A stretch of DNA of 64,000 nucleotides, from assembly GCF_000972845.2 (NCBI RefSeq), contig NC_040016.1:10002701-10066700 (forward strand), given 5' to 3'. The position numbers and the translations under genes were made by a program. Source of the DNA: Larimichthys crocea. Its lineage: Eukaryota; Chordata; Actinopteri; Sciaenidae. Within the stretch, counting starts at the first letter, position 1. The number at the start of each line of letters is the position of its first letter. Positions 1-12,900 of this stretch are shown piece by piece. The notes under the pieces were generated by a model that was given only the letters and a program-made list of their open reading frames with translations, searched no databases and was not told the DNA's origin.

Positions 1-182
1 TGTTATCAATTTTTAAATTTTTTTTTTTACAGGAGTGGCTGTTTCCTCTTTGCCGAAACCCCAGCATTGCAAACAAGAGCGTAACTTAAAGAAAAAGAAT
101 CGATCTCACCAGGCTAGTATCGATCCGATACCGACTTGGTATCGATAATATCGATATTTGGATCGATCGCCCACCACTACTC

Positions 183-392
183 TTCTGGGCTACTGTAGAA
201 ACATGTTTCAACATGGCAGCCTGTATAGTAGAGGACCCTGCTCCCACTGTATAATAATATAAAGGGATAATTTTTCAAACACACAAAAGGTTTCTTATTT
301 TTAGGTGATTATATATACATGAAAACATAGTTCTGAATATACCTGTCTTATTCTGAAAATCTCCGGAACTTACATACTGGACCTTTAACTTG
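183..392 (-). repeat. MITE family copy 1 (truncated)
   Basis: The stretch shares ordered blocks with the copies at 26316-26560 and 59156-59562. These include GGGCTACTGTAGAAACATG, GAGGACCC, TTTTTAGGTGATTATA, ATGAAAACATAGTT and an end of the form CATACTGGACCTTTAA. The end matches the reverse complement of TTAAAGGTCCAGTGTG-like starts in the other copies. I recognise it as a very common non-autonomous element of percomorph fish. No coding capacity is seen. Confidence 0.6.
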
Positions 393-705
393 CTAAATAA
401 CTCTTAAATAAAGACTAGTTAATGTGAAATTTAACTTTAAAAGTATATTAATAAAGTAAAATGTAAATAAAACACGAGTTATTGTTTCAACTTTACGATT
501 TTAAGACAAAGGCCTGTTTCATAGAAAACCTCTCTGACCGTCAAGTAGGTCGGAGAGCTGGCACATTTAGGTTAATTTATTATAATTTATCTAATTAAAA
601 AAAATTCCTACAATTTTTGCAAATTTGGTTCAATAAATTAAACTTTATGCCCATTTCAGCCTCTCATAAGTTTATTTATATCTTTAACGCTTTAAAACGA
701 GGCAG

Positions 706-786
706 CCGTTAGTGAACCGTTAGGAACGTTAGCCTAGCATCCAGCTAACGGCAGTTTAACTAACGTATGGACGTAACGGCTAACGG
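706..786. promoter_or_regulatory. Cluster of MYB-type motifs upstream of the cyclin gene
   Basis: Five copies of the MYB core YAACGG or its complement lie in 81 bp: CCGTTA at 706-711 and 717-722, and TAACGG at 746-751, 774-779 and 781-786. They end 76 bp before the cyclin ATG. MYB family proteins bind YAAC(G/T)G and are known activators of cell-cycle genes. That the cluster regulates this gene is inference from position only. Confidence 0.4.
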
Positions 787-862
787 CTAAGCCTGACGGT
801 TTATACATATTTAAACCATTTTTTTAAATTTAATTCTTTAATTTGCTGTTTAACTTGGTCGA

Positions 863-3800
863 ATGGATCTTTATGAAGACGAACAGCTTCAAAGTCGATC
901 CAGGGACACACATGTGAGTGGAGCCGGGTGTGGTATGGTTCAGCGGGCGGGCAGGGACCATGCCGTGACCGCCGACCCTCGGGTGCTGCAGCACCTGGTA
1001 GCCGCGGAGAAGACCTGCCAGGTGTCCCCTCACTTCGACAGAGTGCAGACGGACATCCAGCCGTACATGCGGAGGTTACTGGCAGTGTGGATGTTCCAGG
1101 TATGCATGCATAAGCCAGCCGGTGCAAAAGCCCATATAAATGTCACATAGCTCTGACTAGGTGGCTGTCTTTACAGGTGTGTGAGGAGCAGAAATGTGAG
1201 GAGGAGGTGTTTCCACAGGCGGTGTATTACCTGGACTGTTACCTGAGCCGGTTTACCGTTGAAAAGTCCAACCTGCAGCTGCTGGGAGCTGTTTGCATGT
1301 TCCTGGCCTCCAAAATGAGAGAGACTGTTTATCTGACTGCCAGCAAGCTTTGCATCTACACAGACAACTCCATTTCAGTGTCAGACATCCTGGTAACTAT
1401 CTTTATATTAACTCTACACTGTATTTTGCATAATATAGGTATAATAACTCACACACACTCTTGTTATATCTCCCCATAAACACTTTACCTACCCATGATC
1501 TAGAAAATAAGGCTTTAAATCACCGAACCTGGTATCCCCAAAACATTGCATCATATCCAAATACACAAAAAATATGTTTATTGTCATTTTCTTACAACAT
1601 CCCATCAAGAAAACACACAGTAACAAGTTTGAGACTACATATACGTACACAGACACACGCTTGCACCAAAATAAGGTAAGAACTGCAAATGAAATATTTC
1701 CAAAGCAACTTTGTTAATCCCACCGGAGGCTATTCCTTTGGAGCAGCTTTACATGGACACAAAACCTAGGAAACATACAGATAAATGAAATACGCTAAAT
1801 GTGGAAAAAGTCTGTAAATAATCTGATTGATTGAAATACAGAAACAATTAGCAGAGGGACTGCAGAGGGAATGAACGGTTGAGAGTTTAGTTTTACAAGC
1901 AGGTAAAGCACAAGTCAAAATGTTTGAGCATTTATTGGTTACAAAAATAATTAGGATCCCTTTGCTTCACTTTAGTGATCTTAGAACACATTATTTACTA
2001 TTTTTATTTCTTGCTTGGTTCCCCCAAAGCTTGACAGAATCTTTCCACTTGCCCTCAGCAATGTAGGTTTGTCTTTACTGATAAAAATACATCCTGTAAG
2101 CTTCCTTATCCACATCCTCAATGATGATGGTGCATCAATAAACCGTTCTGGTTTCTAGAAGTCCAAAGTCCAGAGGTTTAGTCTGTTTCGATGTCTGTTT
2201 AAAGTCCTTCGTGGCGCACAGAGTTTGGCATTTAATGGGACTTTGGTGTTAAACATGTCTGACAAACATTTTATTAACGTCCTCCCAGAAGCTTTGGATC
2301 TGTAGACATTCACATTAATTCAGACATTTAGAGTAAACATCTAGATTATTAGTAGACATATGATGAAGCCTGACAGGAGTTATATGAATTCTCATTAACC
2401 ATTTATATTGAAGTCAATCAATTCAGCACTATTTGCAACCAACAGGCCTATATTGTAATAATATAGATATAGAGACGTGCAAAGTTTTGGTAAAGGTGGT
2501 ATACACATTATCTATTTATATTTATTTTATAAAGAAGTTATCTGACATACTCGATCAAAAGAAATAAAAACTCCTTTTATAGCCTTTTATACTCTGAACT
2601 ATACTATGTGAACTATGCATTGCCCTCAAATAAGAGAAAATATTTAAGACAGTATTGAGACAATACAGTCATATCACCTTTATGTTTATGTGCAGCATGA
2701 AAACTGAAATTGTATTGTTAAGAAAAGGAAGTTAATTATGTGTAACATATTACAAGGAAGTCCAGAAAGTTTCCCTCAGCTGGTAGGCATAGCTTTGCTT
2801 ATTCATAAGCACAGAAAATTGGCAGACATCCTGTGAAATATCCACAAATCATTTATAAAAAAGCCCATTTAATGCTGTGACATTTTGATGAATTGCTTCA
2901 GAGGAATGTGTATATTGCAGCAGTGGGAGGTAGCAGTGGTGTCCAGGTTAGACTGGTGTCTGGCCTCAGTCGTACCCTCTGACTTCCTGGAGCCAATTCT
3001 TCATCTTCTCCCTTTTGTTCGGCCCCACCACCTTCCCAGCATGCGCAGACATGTTCACGTCTACATTGCTCTGGCAGCCACTGGTAAGTTACATAACTGA
3101 ATCACCAACACATAAGATGTAGGACAATATGCATCAGGAGTTGATAAAATGTTTAAAAAAGACCGTCCTGTTTCTTTGTTTCATTAAGGCCACGTCATCC
3201 CCGTGCAATAAAAGCAGTTATTTTATATTTCTTGTGATTGAATATGTGCTAATTTCTTTTGTGATCGAGTGTTAAATGTAACCGTTAAGTGAAATGACTT
3301 TACATGCAGCGAACAAAGGACACAAAGCAGCCATAACTTTGATTACGATGTGTCAGCAGTTGGCTTCGGAGACAGAGAGCTGAGTTTGTATAATCCTGTA
3401 TTGTCTGCTGTGAAAGACCTGCGTCCGACCATTCAGCTGGCAGATTTCCCACGAATCTCTGTGATGCTGCCCGAGGCAACAGGTCACACGGATACAGCCA
3501 GTTAGTGCTGTTTTAGATGAACTATGACATTACAGCCCATAAAATTTAGATGATTCCTGGTGCCCCCGACATTGTATCCCATTCAGAAAGGTGTCTGTTG
3601 GATGGATTGAATGTCCCACTTTTTGTCTCAACATTTCTCCTGCCTGAAGCAATTAGGATAGTGTATCAGATTATCGGGTTTTGGAAACGTCTGCTTTTGA
3701 GTACTTGCTTTTGTCCATCAGGGTGTGCCCACAGTAGTGCCATCCGTCTACAAGTGTCTACATGTCGCTTCTTTACTTTACTTTCTCGCTGGTGTCTACC

Positions 3801-4385
3801 AGTATTTTAAGTGAACTACAAGTCATCATGATTAGCAAATAGTAGTTTTGTTTCTTTTAATTTTTAGAATAACAAATCTTCCTCTTTTATCCTCAGACGG
3901 CATGTTTTCAGTGTTCTCGCCCTCCACTGTTGCATGTGCTTGTGTGAACATAGCCACACAGAGGCTTGAGGTAGTGGACTCTGCCGCTGTTCCTTCGATT
4001 ATGAAGGTTTTGGCCAACCGTTTGTCCATTGATCTGGTAAGATTAATGTTTAACTGACGTTTTTAGATGATATCCCTCTTGACTTTACCCTGTTGTCAGT
4101 CATTTCGCAAACAGAAGAGCAACCCATGCGCACATATCAGTCGAGAGCTGTAGAAAAAGTCTGCCCCTGACCTACTGATGAACTTAAGGTTGTTTTTCTT
4201 TTTAATCTAACCCCGAACAGAGCTCCATCCTCCTCTGCTCTGACCAACTAGGGAGTGCGCTGGAGCTCAGCCTGCCCTCTTGTTTCCAGGCTCATGTTTG
4301 CAGATCAGGAGCGCACAGCTCAGAGGTCAGCTACACGCCAGCTGACATTCAGGATGTTGTATTGACACCGGTGACACCAAGCTGA
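863..4385 (+). CDS. ccndx: Divergent D-type G1/S cyclin, probably cyclin Dx; 5 exons, 306 aa
   Basis: D-type cyclins bind CDK4/6 and drive RB phosphorylation in G1. Exons are 863-1099, 1177-1392, 2921-3083, 3897-4036 and 4221-4385. All junctions are GT/AG and in phase, and the length fits the family (about 290 aa). Cyclin-box landmarks are visible: MRRLL at 69-73 (hydrophobic substrate patch), [15 protein letters not shown] straight after the first junction, [18 protein letters not shown] and [10 protein letters not shown]. The C-end keeps YTPADIQDV, equivalent to the TPTDVRDVDI degron of cyclin D1, with the phospho-acceptor Thr at 291. The N-terminal LxCxE motif of D1-D3 is absent. The second cyclin fold and C-terminus are much more diverged than in D1-D3, which points to the fish/amphibian ccndx lineage rather than a ccnd2 copy. 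The start was chosen as the first ATG of the frame. It is tail-to-tail with nuak2. The family call is firm; the paralogue name is inferred. Confidence 0.85.
1393..2920 (+). other. Intron 2 of the cyclin gene
   Basis: It is a 1.5 kb AT-rich intron with canonical GT and AG ends. I see no exon-like segment, RNA gene or recognisable transposon. Short CACACA and AGACACAC runs near 1450 and 1650 are simple sequence only. Intron 3 (3084-3896) is likewise without recognisable content. Confidence 0.6.
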
Positions 4386-6963
4386 AACACTCCTCCCTGC
4401 CACAGGATAGCTTAAGTGAATTAAAACTTTACAGCCATTAGACAGAAGAGACTGTCTTAAATGCCATTTATCGTTGATCTTAATTGTTCTTTGCTTGTTG
4501 ATTGTTTTGGAGATTTTTCTGTGACGTGTGTAGAGCTTCTGCAGTTTGAGAAATTATTGAGATTTGTTTCGTCCACCTTGTTCCTGCTTGTTTTTAAAGT
4601 ATTTTGCAGCTCTGTGTGATATAATATATTCTCATTGTACCCTTTATGATTATTCAGGGCCACATTGTCTTTTTGACACTTGAATTTGCACTGATTCGTA
4701 ATAGCAATTTTGCACATTTTGAATGTAACATTTTCTATTCATGTTTGCCGTTAACTGGATTATTGAAAATGTGATATTAGCTTTACTCTGTCAGTTCTGA
4801 TAGATGTTTTGAATAGATGTTTCTGCTTTGTTTTTTAATCCAGCACTGACTTTCCTTGTTGTTACTATAAATCAAAACTGTTAAACTACAAAGTAAAACA
4901 TGCGACAGACAGGTCACTAACTATAAAACATCTGTATGTAGGTCACAAACAACATGAGTCATCACTTGAATTCTTTGTAGTCATTTTTAAATTTTTTTTA
5001 TTGATTTCCTCATCCCGGTCGCCTGGCAGATCAGTCATATAAATGATGTGCCCGTAACTTTGGCAAACTTTGTTTTTTGTTGCGGTTAAAGAAAAAAAGA
5101 TTTGCATAACTGCAACTTCTGGGCAAAGGGAGCAAGTAAAAACAGTAGTGATGCACCCATTATACTGTACATAAATGAAATAGACATACCAGCTTTAAGC
5201 TTCTCATGAGCCTCATAGTGTGTCAAAAACATAACCATAAATAACTGAAAAAAACAAAACAAAAGTACAGTTTTTACATTCCAGTTTCTGAACAACAGCA
5301 CAGCTCCGAGTACAGCCTTGTGCAACTTTTGTTACGTGAACTCAATACTTAGATGACAGCTGATAAATAAATTGTATGGTTATCAAGTTTCGATGGTCTG
5401 TTAAATGATAAAGTGCTACTCCAGGCGCCAACTTGATGTTCTAATTTAATGCCAAGCATGCCAATCCAATTAAGTAACTCCAGTTTGCAGCATGAAATTT
5501 CATACAGGCATGAACGCTGATAAACCTTTCTCTCACCAGCAGGAGGTCTTTCTAAAAGCAGGACTAAGAAGTCAGCCAGGTTATGAAACGTCTTAATTTT
5601 AAAATCAATGATTATCAGCATGCATAAATCATCTTTGTTTTCCTGTTTGAGTCAACAACATGCAACATTTTTAGTAGTTAAATGGCTAAACTTCTAATCC
5701 AGCTTTGCGAAATACTGCTCCACCCCAGGTGTCTAGACATTTTAAATTAAAATGCAAAGTTCAGTACACCTGAGCTCCATGACCAATCATGAAAATGCAG
5801 TTGAAAGGTTACACATTATATCGATGCCACATAAGCATACATTAAGTAGCTGTAGCTCGGTTCACTTTCAAATTTTAACTTCACGTGTCCTGCAAAGCAA
5901 ACTGTGACGGACTTGATGAGCTCCACCTTTGTGTGAAACTGTCACCTGCATAAACAGAGTGAAAGGCCACCTGCGCACTTGTATTATTGTAATCTTGAAG
6001 GCAAAAGCAAGTTCTACTGGTTTGATATGAGTCATGATTATTATTCAAGTCATTATCCAAAAGGTATTTCAAGAAAGAAAAAAAAGAAAAAAACTCTCTT
6101 TGAGAGCTGATCCCTGTTACAAACACACGTCCTCTTAGCAGTTTTTTTGTGCTAGTGCGTTACAGACAAAAAAGTCAATCAACATCATCAATTTTGCTCT
6201 TTGGTATCCATGAAATGTCATTCCCCCCCCCCCACAACTTCCTGAAGAGTGAAAGTAGTATACGCTAAGAGTAAAATCATCCGAATATTTAACCTGCGAT
6301 TTATTGCTGTTATCCTAGATGAACATAAGATAGATGATCAGCTATTATCAAGCCCAAAGAGCCATAAAGTCATAAACACTTTCTCAAACTGTCCTGTTGA
6401 CAATAAAAAGACACCGACTTTGTGGCTTCGAACAATAGTTCTACTGTGACTGTGTAAAATGTCAGTTACCTCCTTTATTGTCACCGACCAAAGTTTTATA
6501 TTGAAGAGCGGCATGTTTTGGTTTCAGGATGACATTTTGCATCAACTACACTTTTGATAGGAAGCTCTTATTTTTGAAAATCAGAGCTCCTGGTTGACCA
6601 GCACCAGCTCTCTTCTTCCTCCTGAGAATCTTTGAAATGGACATTTTCAACTGCAGCACTTTTAATCGTAATTTTTGTAAAATACTGTGCCTTCTGGTCA
6701 TTTTTGGCCCTAAAATTCAAATTACAAGCTACTCATAAACTCATTTAAATATAATTTTTCAGTCACCATCTAAAATACAATCTGATGTTTAACAAGAAGC
6801 CTCCTCCCTTTTTGGTGATGTGCAATTCATGAAGTTAGCCCAAATGATCATCACCGCAGTGTGCGGGTAATTTGGCTCTCATGTCTTCAGTAGTTTACAG
6901 GCATTTCAAAGTTCTGACTGAAAAACAAGTCTTTAATTAGCGTCCTTAAGTAATAACCAGTCT
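4386..6963. other. Intergenic region between the convergent cyclin and nuak2 genes
   Basis: The region must hold the 3' untranslated regions of both genes, which point at each other. A plus-strand AATAAA at 5366-5371 (980 nt after the cyclin stop) and a minus-strand AATAAA at 6479-6474 (485 nt after the nuak2 stop) are the best placed polyadenylation signals, though neither is proven. There is a C-homopolymer near 6223. Small open frames on either strand here have no recognisable similarity. Confidence 0.5.
6474..6479 (-). terminator. Possible nuak2 polyadenylation signal
   Basis: TTTATT on the plus strand reads AATAAA on the nuak2 strand, 485 nt beyond its stop codon. The distance is plausible for a 3' untranslated region, but other AATAAA words lie further downstream, so the choice is uncertain. 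Confidence 0.35.
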
Positions 6964-9900
6964 TCAGCTTGCTGCAGAGCCTCGTATAACCATGGCCTGT
7001 TTGTAAGCCTCAGTTACATTATCACAGTCTGTGATGGAAAAGGCACTGTCAGCCACTCCGGACTTGTAGCAGTTCCAGGGTCTCAGAGACCCATCCCCAA
7101 GAATCCCATCTTCTTGGATGTCCAACAGGTTGTCAGCAGACACGCATCCTCTCATGGTGGTCTTGGCTGGTTTATCCATTTGTCTTGGAGGTCCTACACG
7201 GTCAGGTAGATCCAGCTGGTCAAAGGACTCTGAAGACAGGATGCTGTCTTCGCTAATGGCTCCACTTGGTCTGGACCTGATGCCCCCGCGGGGTAAAGAG
7301 GCTGCCAACTGGTCCAGAGAGCCAAACTCCTGCAGCCCACCAGAGGAGAACTTTCCATTGCGCTTCAAGATGCCCTTCCTATGGGTTGGTGCTGAAGGGC
7401 ACTCTTTCGTTTGTGGTGTCCAGCCACAGTCGCTGTTCTCGGGAGACGAAGAGTAGTACCCTGACTCCTGTTCCGAGGGCTTCTTTAGAATACCTTTGCG
7501 AGGCTGCAGAGCAGCTGAAGGAGCACTGGCTGCTGCAGACAAGCCCAAAATGTTGTGTGGCTCCACTGAACCTGCAGCAGAGGCTTCACTTGTTGCCTTT
7601 TGCTTCACACTGTTGCGTCTCTTTAAAATACCCTTAGAGGGTCGACTGTCTGTGCTCGCCTCGTGAACGGTCTGGGAGACGTTGTTCTCCTTGCGCGACC
7701 TTCGCAGAGACCGCTGCCGCACTACATCCCCTCCACCACCCTGCGAGCGGAGCAAGCAGCGCATCTTGGAGCCGTTCTCCAGTAAAGGCCTGGATGTGCG
7801 GCGCAGCCAGCTAGCAACACTAGCCAGGCCAGCGGTATGTGATGTTGATGGGGAGACTGGTGAAGCAGCCTGCTCTACTGGGCTGCTCTTTGTCTCGGCC
7901 AGTAATGGCTGCTGGTAGCCCCAGTTGAGCCACCAGTGCCCTGCAATCTCCTCTATTGTGGCTCTGCGTTCAGGATTTACCATCAACATCCAACGGATAA
8001 GCCCACATGCATCTGAGAGACAGAGAGAAATAGAATTTTTTTCTGTTCAGCTAAGAAAATCCAAAACATTACACTAAAAATTAAAGTAGAAACACCAAAA
8101 CAATGAATCAGACCAATCAAAGACAAGTTGAAAGACTCACCGGAGGGATTGTTGGGTTTACGGTAGTTTCCAGTGCTTATCTGTTGGACCAGTGCCTTGT
8201 GGTTGTGCCCATCAAATGGCATGGTGCCATGAACCATAGTATATAACAGCACACCAAGAGACCAAGTGTCCACCTCTGGCCCACGGTATGGTCGTCCATT
8301 GACGATCTCTGGGGAAGCGTACAGTGGGCTGCCGCAAAAGGTTTGTAGGTACTCATCACAGTGGTAGAGGTTCGACAGGCCGAAGTCTGCAATCTGCAAA
8401 AAAAGGAAGTATACGTCATTGTTGAGCATGCTGTATCATCAGATTACTGTAACCTCCAAAAACATTTCCATATGCATCACTGTCCTCTCATCGGTTACTC
8501 ATAACATGTACTTATCTGATCTCACATATCAAAGATTTCATAGTGAGTCACCTTTACACAGAACTAATGCAAGAATGGAATTAGATTTATTCCATATAAA
8601 CATGTCTTCATTACTAATGTCAGTGTTTCTCAAACTTTGTACACCGTGTACCACCTCAGAATATATTTGTCTCTTCAAGAACCACCAGTATAACAGACGT
8701 TAAAATGCAGTTGGCCAACCCTTTTCAGCTACAGACTGATCACACAGTCTATTACTAATAGGAGAAATATTTATTATTGGCTTGTTGAATCCTGAACTGA
8801 ACCATTTCAAAATGGTATAAAATGTATCTCAATTAATTAATTTAATTAAAAAATGATTCCTCCATGTACCACCCAAAGGAGCTTGCGTACCACCAGAGGT
8901 ACTTGTACCACAGTTTGAGAACCAACACCCTATGTAATAACCATACATGCTGACATGAACATGTAAAATCCTAACCATATACAATAATTTACCAAAAAAG
9001 ACTGTAAATACTACAGGTCTGAAAATACTTATTTTCATTTTTATATATTTCTCATACCTTCACATTGCCGTTGCCGTCTAGAAGAATATTCTCCAGTTTC
9101 AGGTCCCGGTGTACTATCCCATTCTAAGAAAGAGAGAGAGAGAGACCGAGTTCAAGATTTTTCACTAAGATCATTTGTCCACCCAGGCCAGCACACACCA
9201 GTTTGTTGGAGGTTGTCTGTTGTACATAAAAGGATTAGTTTGTTCTGGGTTAGAACATCAGCTATGCTTCATTGTCCTTCGCTCTGTAGGGGGGCATGCC
9301 TTTGACTCGGTCACAGTTCAAATCTGTTTTTCTTTCTTTCAAAAATGCAGGTCAGCTACTTCTTGCGTATGGACCCTCCTTGAAGCGGCGGAAACATTCT
9401 TTGTAGAGTAATCTTTGTGGACTACTGCGTTCAATACTCCAGATTCTTCTCAGATGACCTTTTTCTTACTTTCAACATGGAAAGTTAAATATTTAACAAG
9501 ACATGAGCGCTCAATAAAAGTGAAATAAGACAGATGGTTAACCCAGAATATGACAGGGCAATTTCACTGTGTCAATATTACCCAGCAAACATGTATAAAT
9601 GCTCTGCAAAGTGCTGAACAGCTTCACTAAAATATAGTGCGCTGTAAATGTTTGTAATTACACAGCTCTGGACTACAGGAACAACTGATTGTGTGTGTGT
9701 GTGGGTGTAGACCTTCTGTTCCATCACACCCTCATTAGAGTGTTAGACCATGCGTGTGTTGGGACGGCTGGCCTTCAGCCCTAACGCTAGCTCTCTACAG
9801 GACAACTGTTCAGTTCCCCCTGCATCGTTCTCACAGCGGGCTGACTGTGAATAATGCCCATTATGTAACTTTGTGGGTGACAGTGTCCTGGAAAAACACC

Positions 9901-12900
9901 ACAGGCAGAGGGCATCTAGCCAGAGGGGAACCGTTACGTTCGATACAGCAGCCAGGAAGGGGGATAAGATGATCTACCATAGCTAGAACTTTAGGTTTTA
10001 TGAAGGACTTATGAATGCACACATACTGATAGGTTCCCCTAGATTGTGTTTGCTGTGGACAGCTTTATATGTTCCTTCATGAAAGCATTGGATTTAGACA
10101 GACAGCCTTACCTGGTGGCAGTAGTGCACAGCGGATACAATTTGTCTGAAGAAGTGCCTGGCCTCCCGTTCAGAGATGTTCCTCTTGTCACAGATGTAGT
10201 CGTACAGGTCCCCTCGGCTGGCATACTCCATCACAATCACAATTTTGTCTTTGTTTTCAAACACTAAAAGATAAAAAAAAAAAATCCAAGTCATCAGCCA
10301 AATGAAACTGAAAGTCCACAAATGATCTTTAGTTTTATTCTGGACTGTGCAGAGCATTTTAATACCAATGTAACCCCTAGTTCACACTGCTAAGGATACA
10401 AGGGGCCCTAATGATGCTTGCATTGCAAACAATCTGAAATACACTGAGGCAGGGAAACATTGAACGATGACTGTCTCATCAGGCGTGAAGGGCCACTGGA
10501 CGACACAAGGCCGTACACATTATCCTGCAGTGCTGACGGAGTACCAATGCTTACATAACCTGGCATTGGCACAAAGACTTGCGTGACCGAACTCTGAATC
10601 TCTAACAGAGACTGATTAAGAGATGTATCACATTTCACTCTGCATGTAGCTCAGAGATTGAACTGTACCTTCGTATATGGTGATGATGTGCGGGTGGCAG
10701 AGAGTGGACATGATCTCAATTTCTCTGCGAATATGAACCAGGTCTTGCTCATCCTTGATCTTCTCCTTTCTGATCGACTTTATGGCAACCTTAAAAAAAA
10801 TAGAAAAACATTTGAGTTTTGGAGATCAAAATAGATAAGACAAATAGTGATCCCAGAGACCAAGCAATAAAATAACAGCTTTAACAGAGAGTCAAATAGT
10901 TTATACTTCAATTAAAGCAGCTGTGACTTTTAATTAAATGCAGCAGAACAGGAACAAAAGTAGAGATGAGTCATTTAAATCTGTCTCTGTAATGTCAATG
11001 ACGCGGCGACATTGATTTTCCACAATTTGCCAACATCAGCCATTAGTCAACATATGCTTCTAGTCAAACCAGGCTAAATTAAGGCTAACCTTTAAAACCC
11101 TGGAGTGTATTGATATATGCTTATTACTAATGCATTCAACTCGTTTCCTAAGAATTAGAGCATGTTGTCTGCTCATTTAAAAAAGGTTACATAACCTTTA
11201 ATGACAAAGAAAACATAAATCCAGTAGTCAGCAGCTGTGCGACTGTTGCAACAGAGCTAACTAAATGAATATGTCAGAGCAGGCCTGTCTATTTAAGTCT
11301 ATTTAACAAAAAACATTCACACATAAGCTGTTATTTAATAAGAATTGGCTCCCATCGAAAGTTCATCCTCTTGTGCGAGGAACAATGGGCAATGAACCGA
11401 AAACTCTGCTGTGTTTCCAACAAGGCAGAGGGAACGCCGGGTCAAGTATTGTCTGCTGTAAAGAAATCTATTGTCTGCTGTTATGTCTGTGAGACTCGTC
11501 AAACAAGGAGATTTAATTTTGAATAGTATCCGTTGGGGTCTGTATTTGTAAACCTGTCACACACAAGCTTTTGACAAATGGGTCTATGTCTTTATGTCGC
11601 GCTTGTCTATTTGAAGCTCAGATGCCTGAAATTCCTCTGTATGCTAAGTGCGTCATCAGTCTACTCCAACTTTGAAGGGTGTCATATGGCACTGGTGCTG
11701 GTGGTTCCTCTCCTTTCTAACCCTTGGGGCCACAGACACAGGAAAATGAGTAAAGCGGCGACTTGTCAAATCAGTTTGAACACTCAACCGTCTCCTGTCA
11801 TGAGTCACTGTCTGGCCTGGATGCTCCTCCAGGTCGGTGGCGTATTCACACCACATAACTCCTTTTTCCTGATTCTGAGAACTGAGGTTTCCTGCTTTTG
11901 TTTGTATAGCTGTCAGACGGTCTAAACTCACACTCATGATGAGTTCACACCAGAGTGCGGTTATCTGTGTGTGTGTGTGTGTGTGTGTGCGGTCTTTGTT
12001 ACTGTCAGTTCGTTGCACGCAATACGCACTAAAGGTTGAAATATTTTATATTTAACACCGAGTTCTTGAACCAACACAGCCACATTTTTGCACAAAACAC
12101 ATGAGTATGAGAGGGAATGAGAAAAAATATTGTTGGACATGACGTCGGTCAATGTGACTTAAGCTTAAGAAATTGAAGAAACACTTGCATGGAAAATCAA
12201 AATCAAAGTGTTGCTGTTGCCAACCTGACAAGAACGCTTCATGAAGAATGGAAGAACTAAGATCTACAGTAAATATTAATACCTGCAAGTAATATCAGGA
12301 AATAGTTTAAAGTTCAAATTCTAACACTGGTTGAGTGTTTGCTAAGTAAGTTACATATTAATAAATTGAAACCTGGTTCACCACACAAGCTGGTTGGTTA
12401 GGTTAGCATAATTTAATATTTCACACTCTAAACTCGCATGAACTCCTTGAATACCAATTTGTCCGTGTGTACATATAAATAAAACAAATACGTACACTTA
12501 CAGTCTTGACAGTTAAGTTTAATATCGCTTTTACCCACCTGAAACCGTTGTTTAAGTTTGGGACGCTATAGTGACTTCTCTTATTTACATTTACTGACTG
12601 CTTGGTGCTACAAATTAGAGCTCAAACTATCAATCATTCGACTGACAGAAATTTAATTTTGGCAACTATTAATCATTTGTGCCTAAAATTTCCAAAAGTT
12701 CCAGCTTCTTATTTGTGAGGATTTGCTGTGTTTCTTTGTCTTCGTGATAGAAAATGTTATATCTTTCAGCTTTGACAAAACGAGTAATTTCAAGACCTCG
12801 TTGTGCGCTTTAGGAGCTTGTGACAGACATTTTATGACATTTTTTTAGACGATAAGACTCGATAAAGAAGATTGTTCTAAGTTGCAGCCCCGCATTTTAC

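Larger units (their letters stand above)
1..862. other. 5' flank of the cyclin D-like gene
   Basis: This stretch contains no gene that I can support. It is AT-rich. Roughly 95-175 is dense in ATCGAT and GGTATCGAT-type palindromic words, which resembles the ends of fish DNA transposons. From about 183 to 392 there is one copy of a MITE family described separately. The last 160 bases before the cyclin start hold a cluster of TAACGG/CCGTTA words and probably include the promoter and 5' leader, but no TATA box or transcription start can be fixed from sequence alone. Confidence 0.6.

Noticed and set aside
7118..7918. Open frames on the plus strand opposite the last nuak2 exon
   Set aside because: They are antisense shadows of a long GC-rich coding exon whose minus-strand reading matches NUAK2 throughout.
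11578..12018. Overlapping open frames of 115-120 codons on both strands in nuak2 intron 1
   Set aside because: They partly cover a GT microsatellite, have no domain or splice support, and neither strand shows a coding-like pattern.
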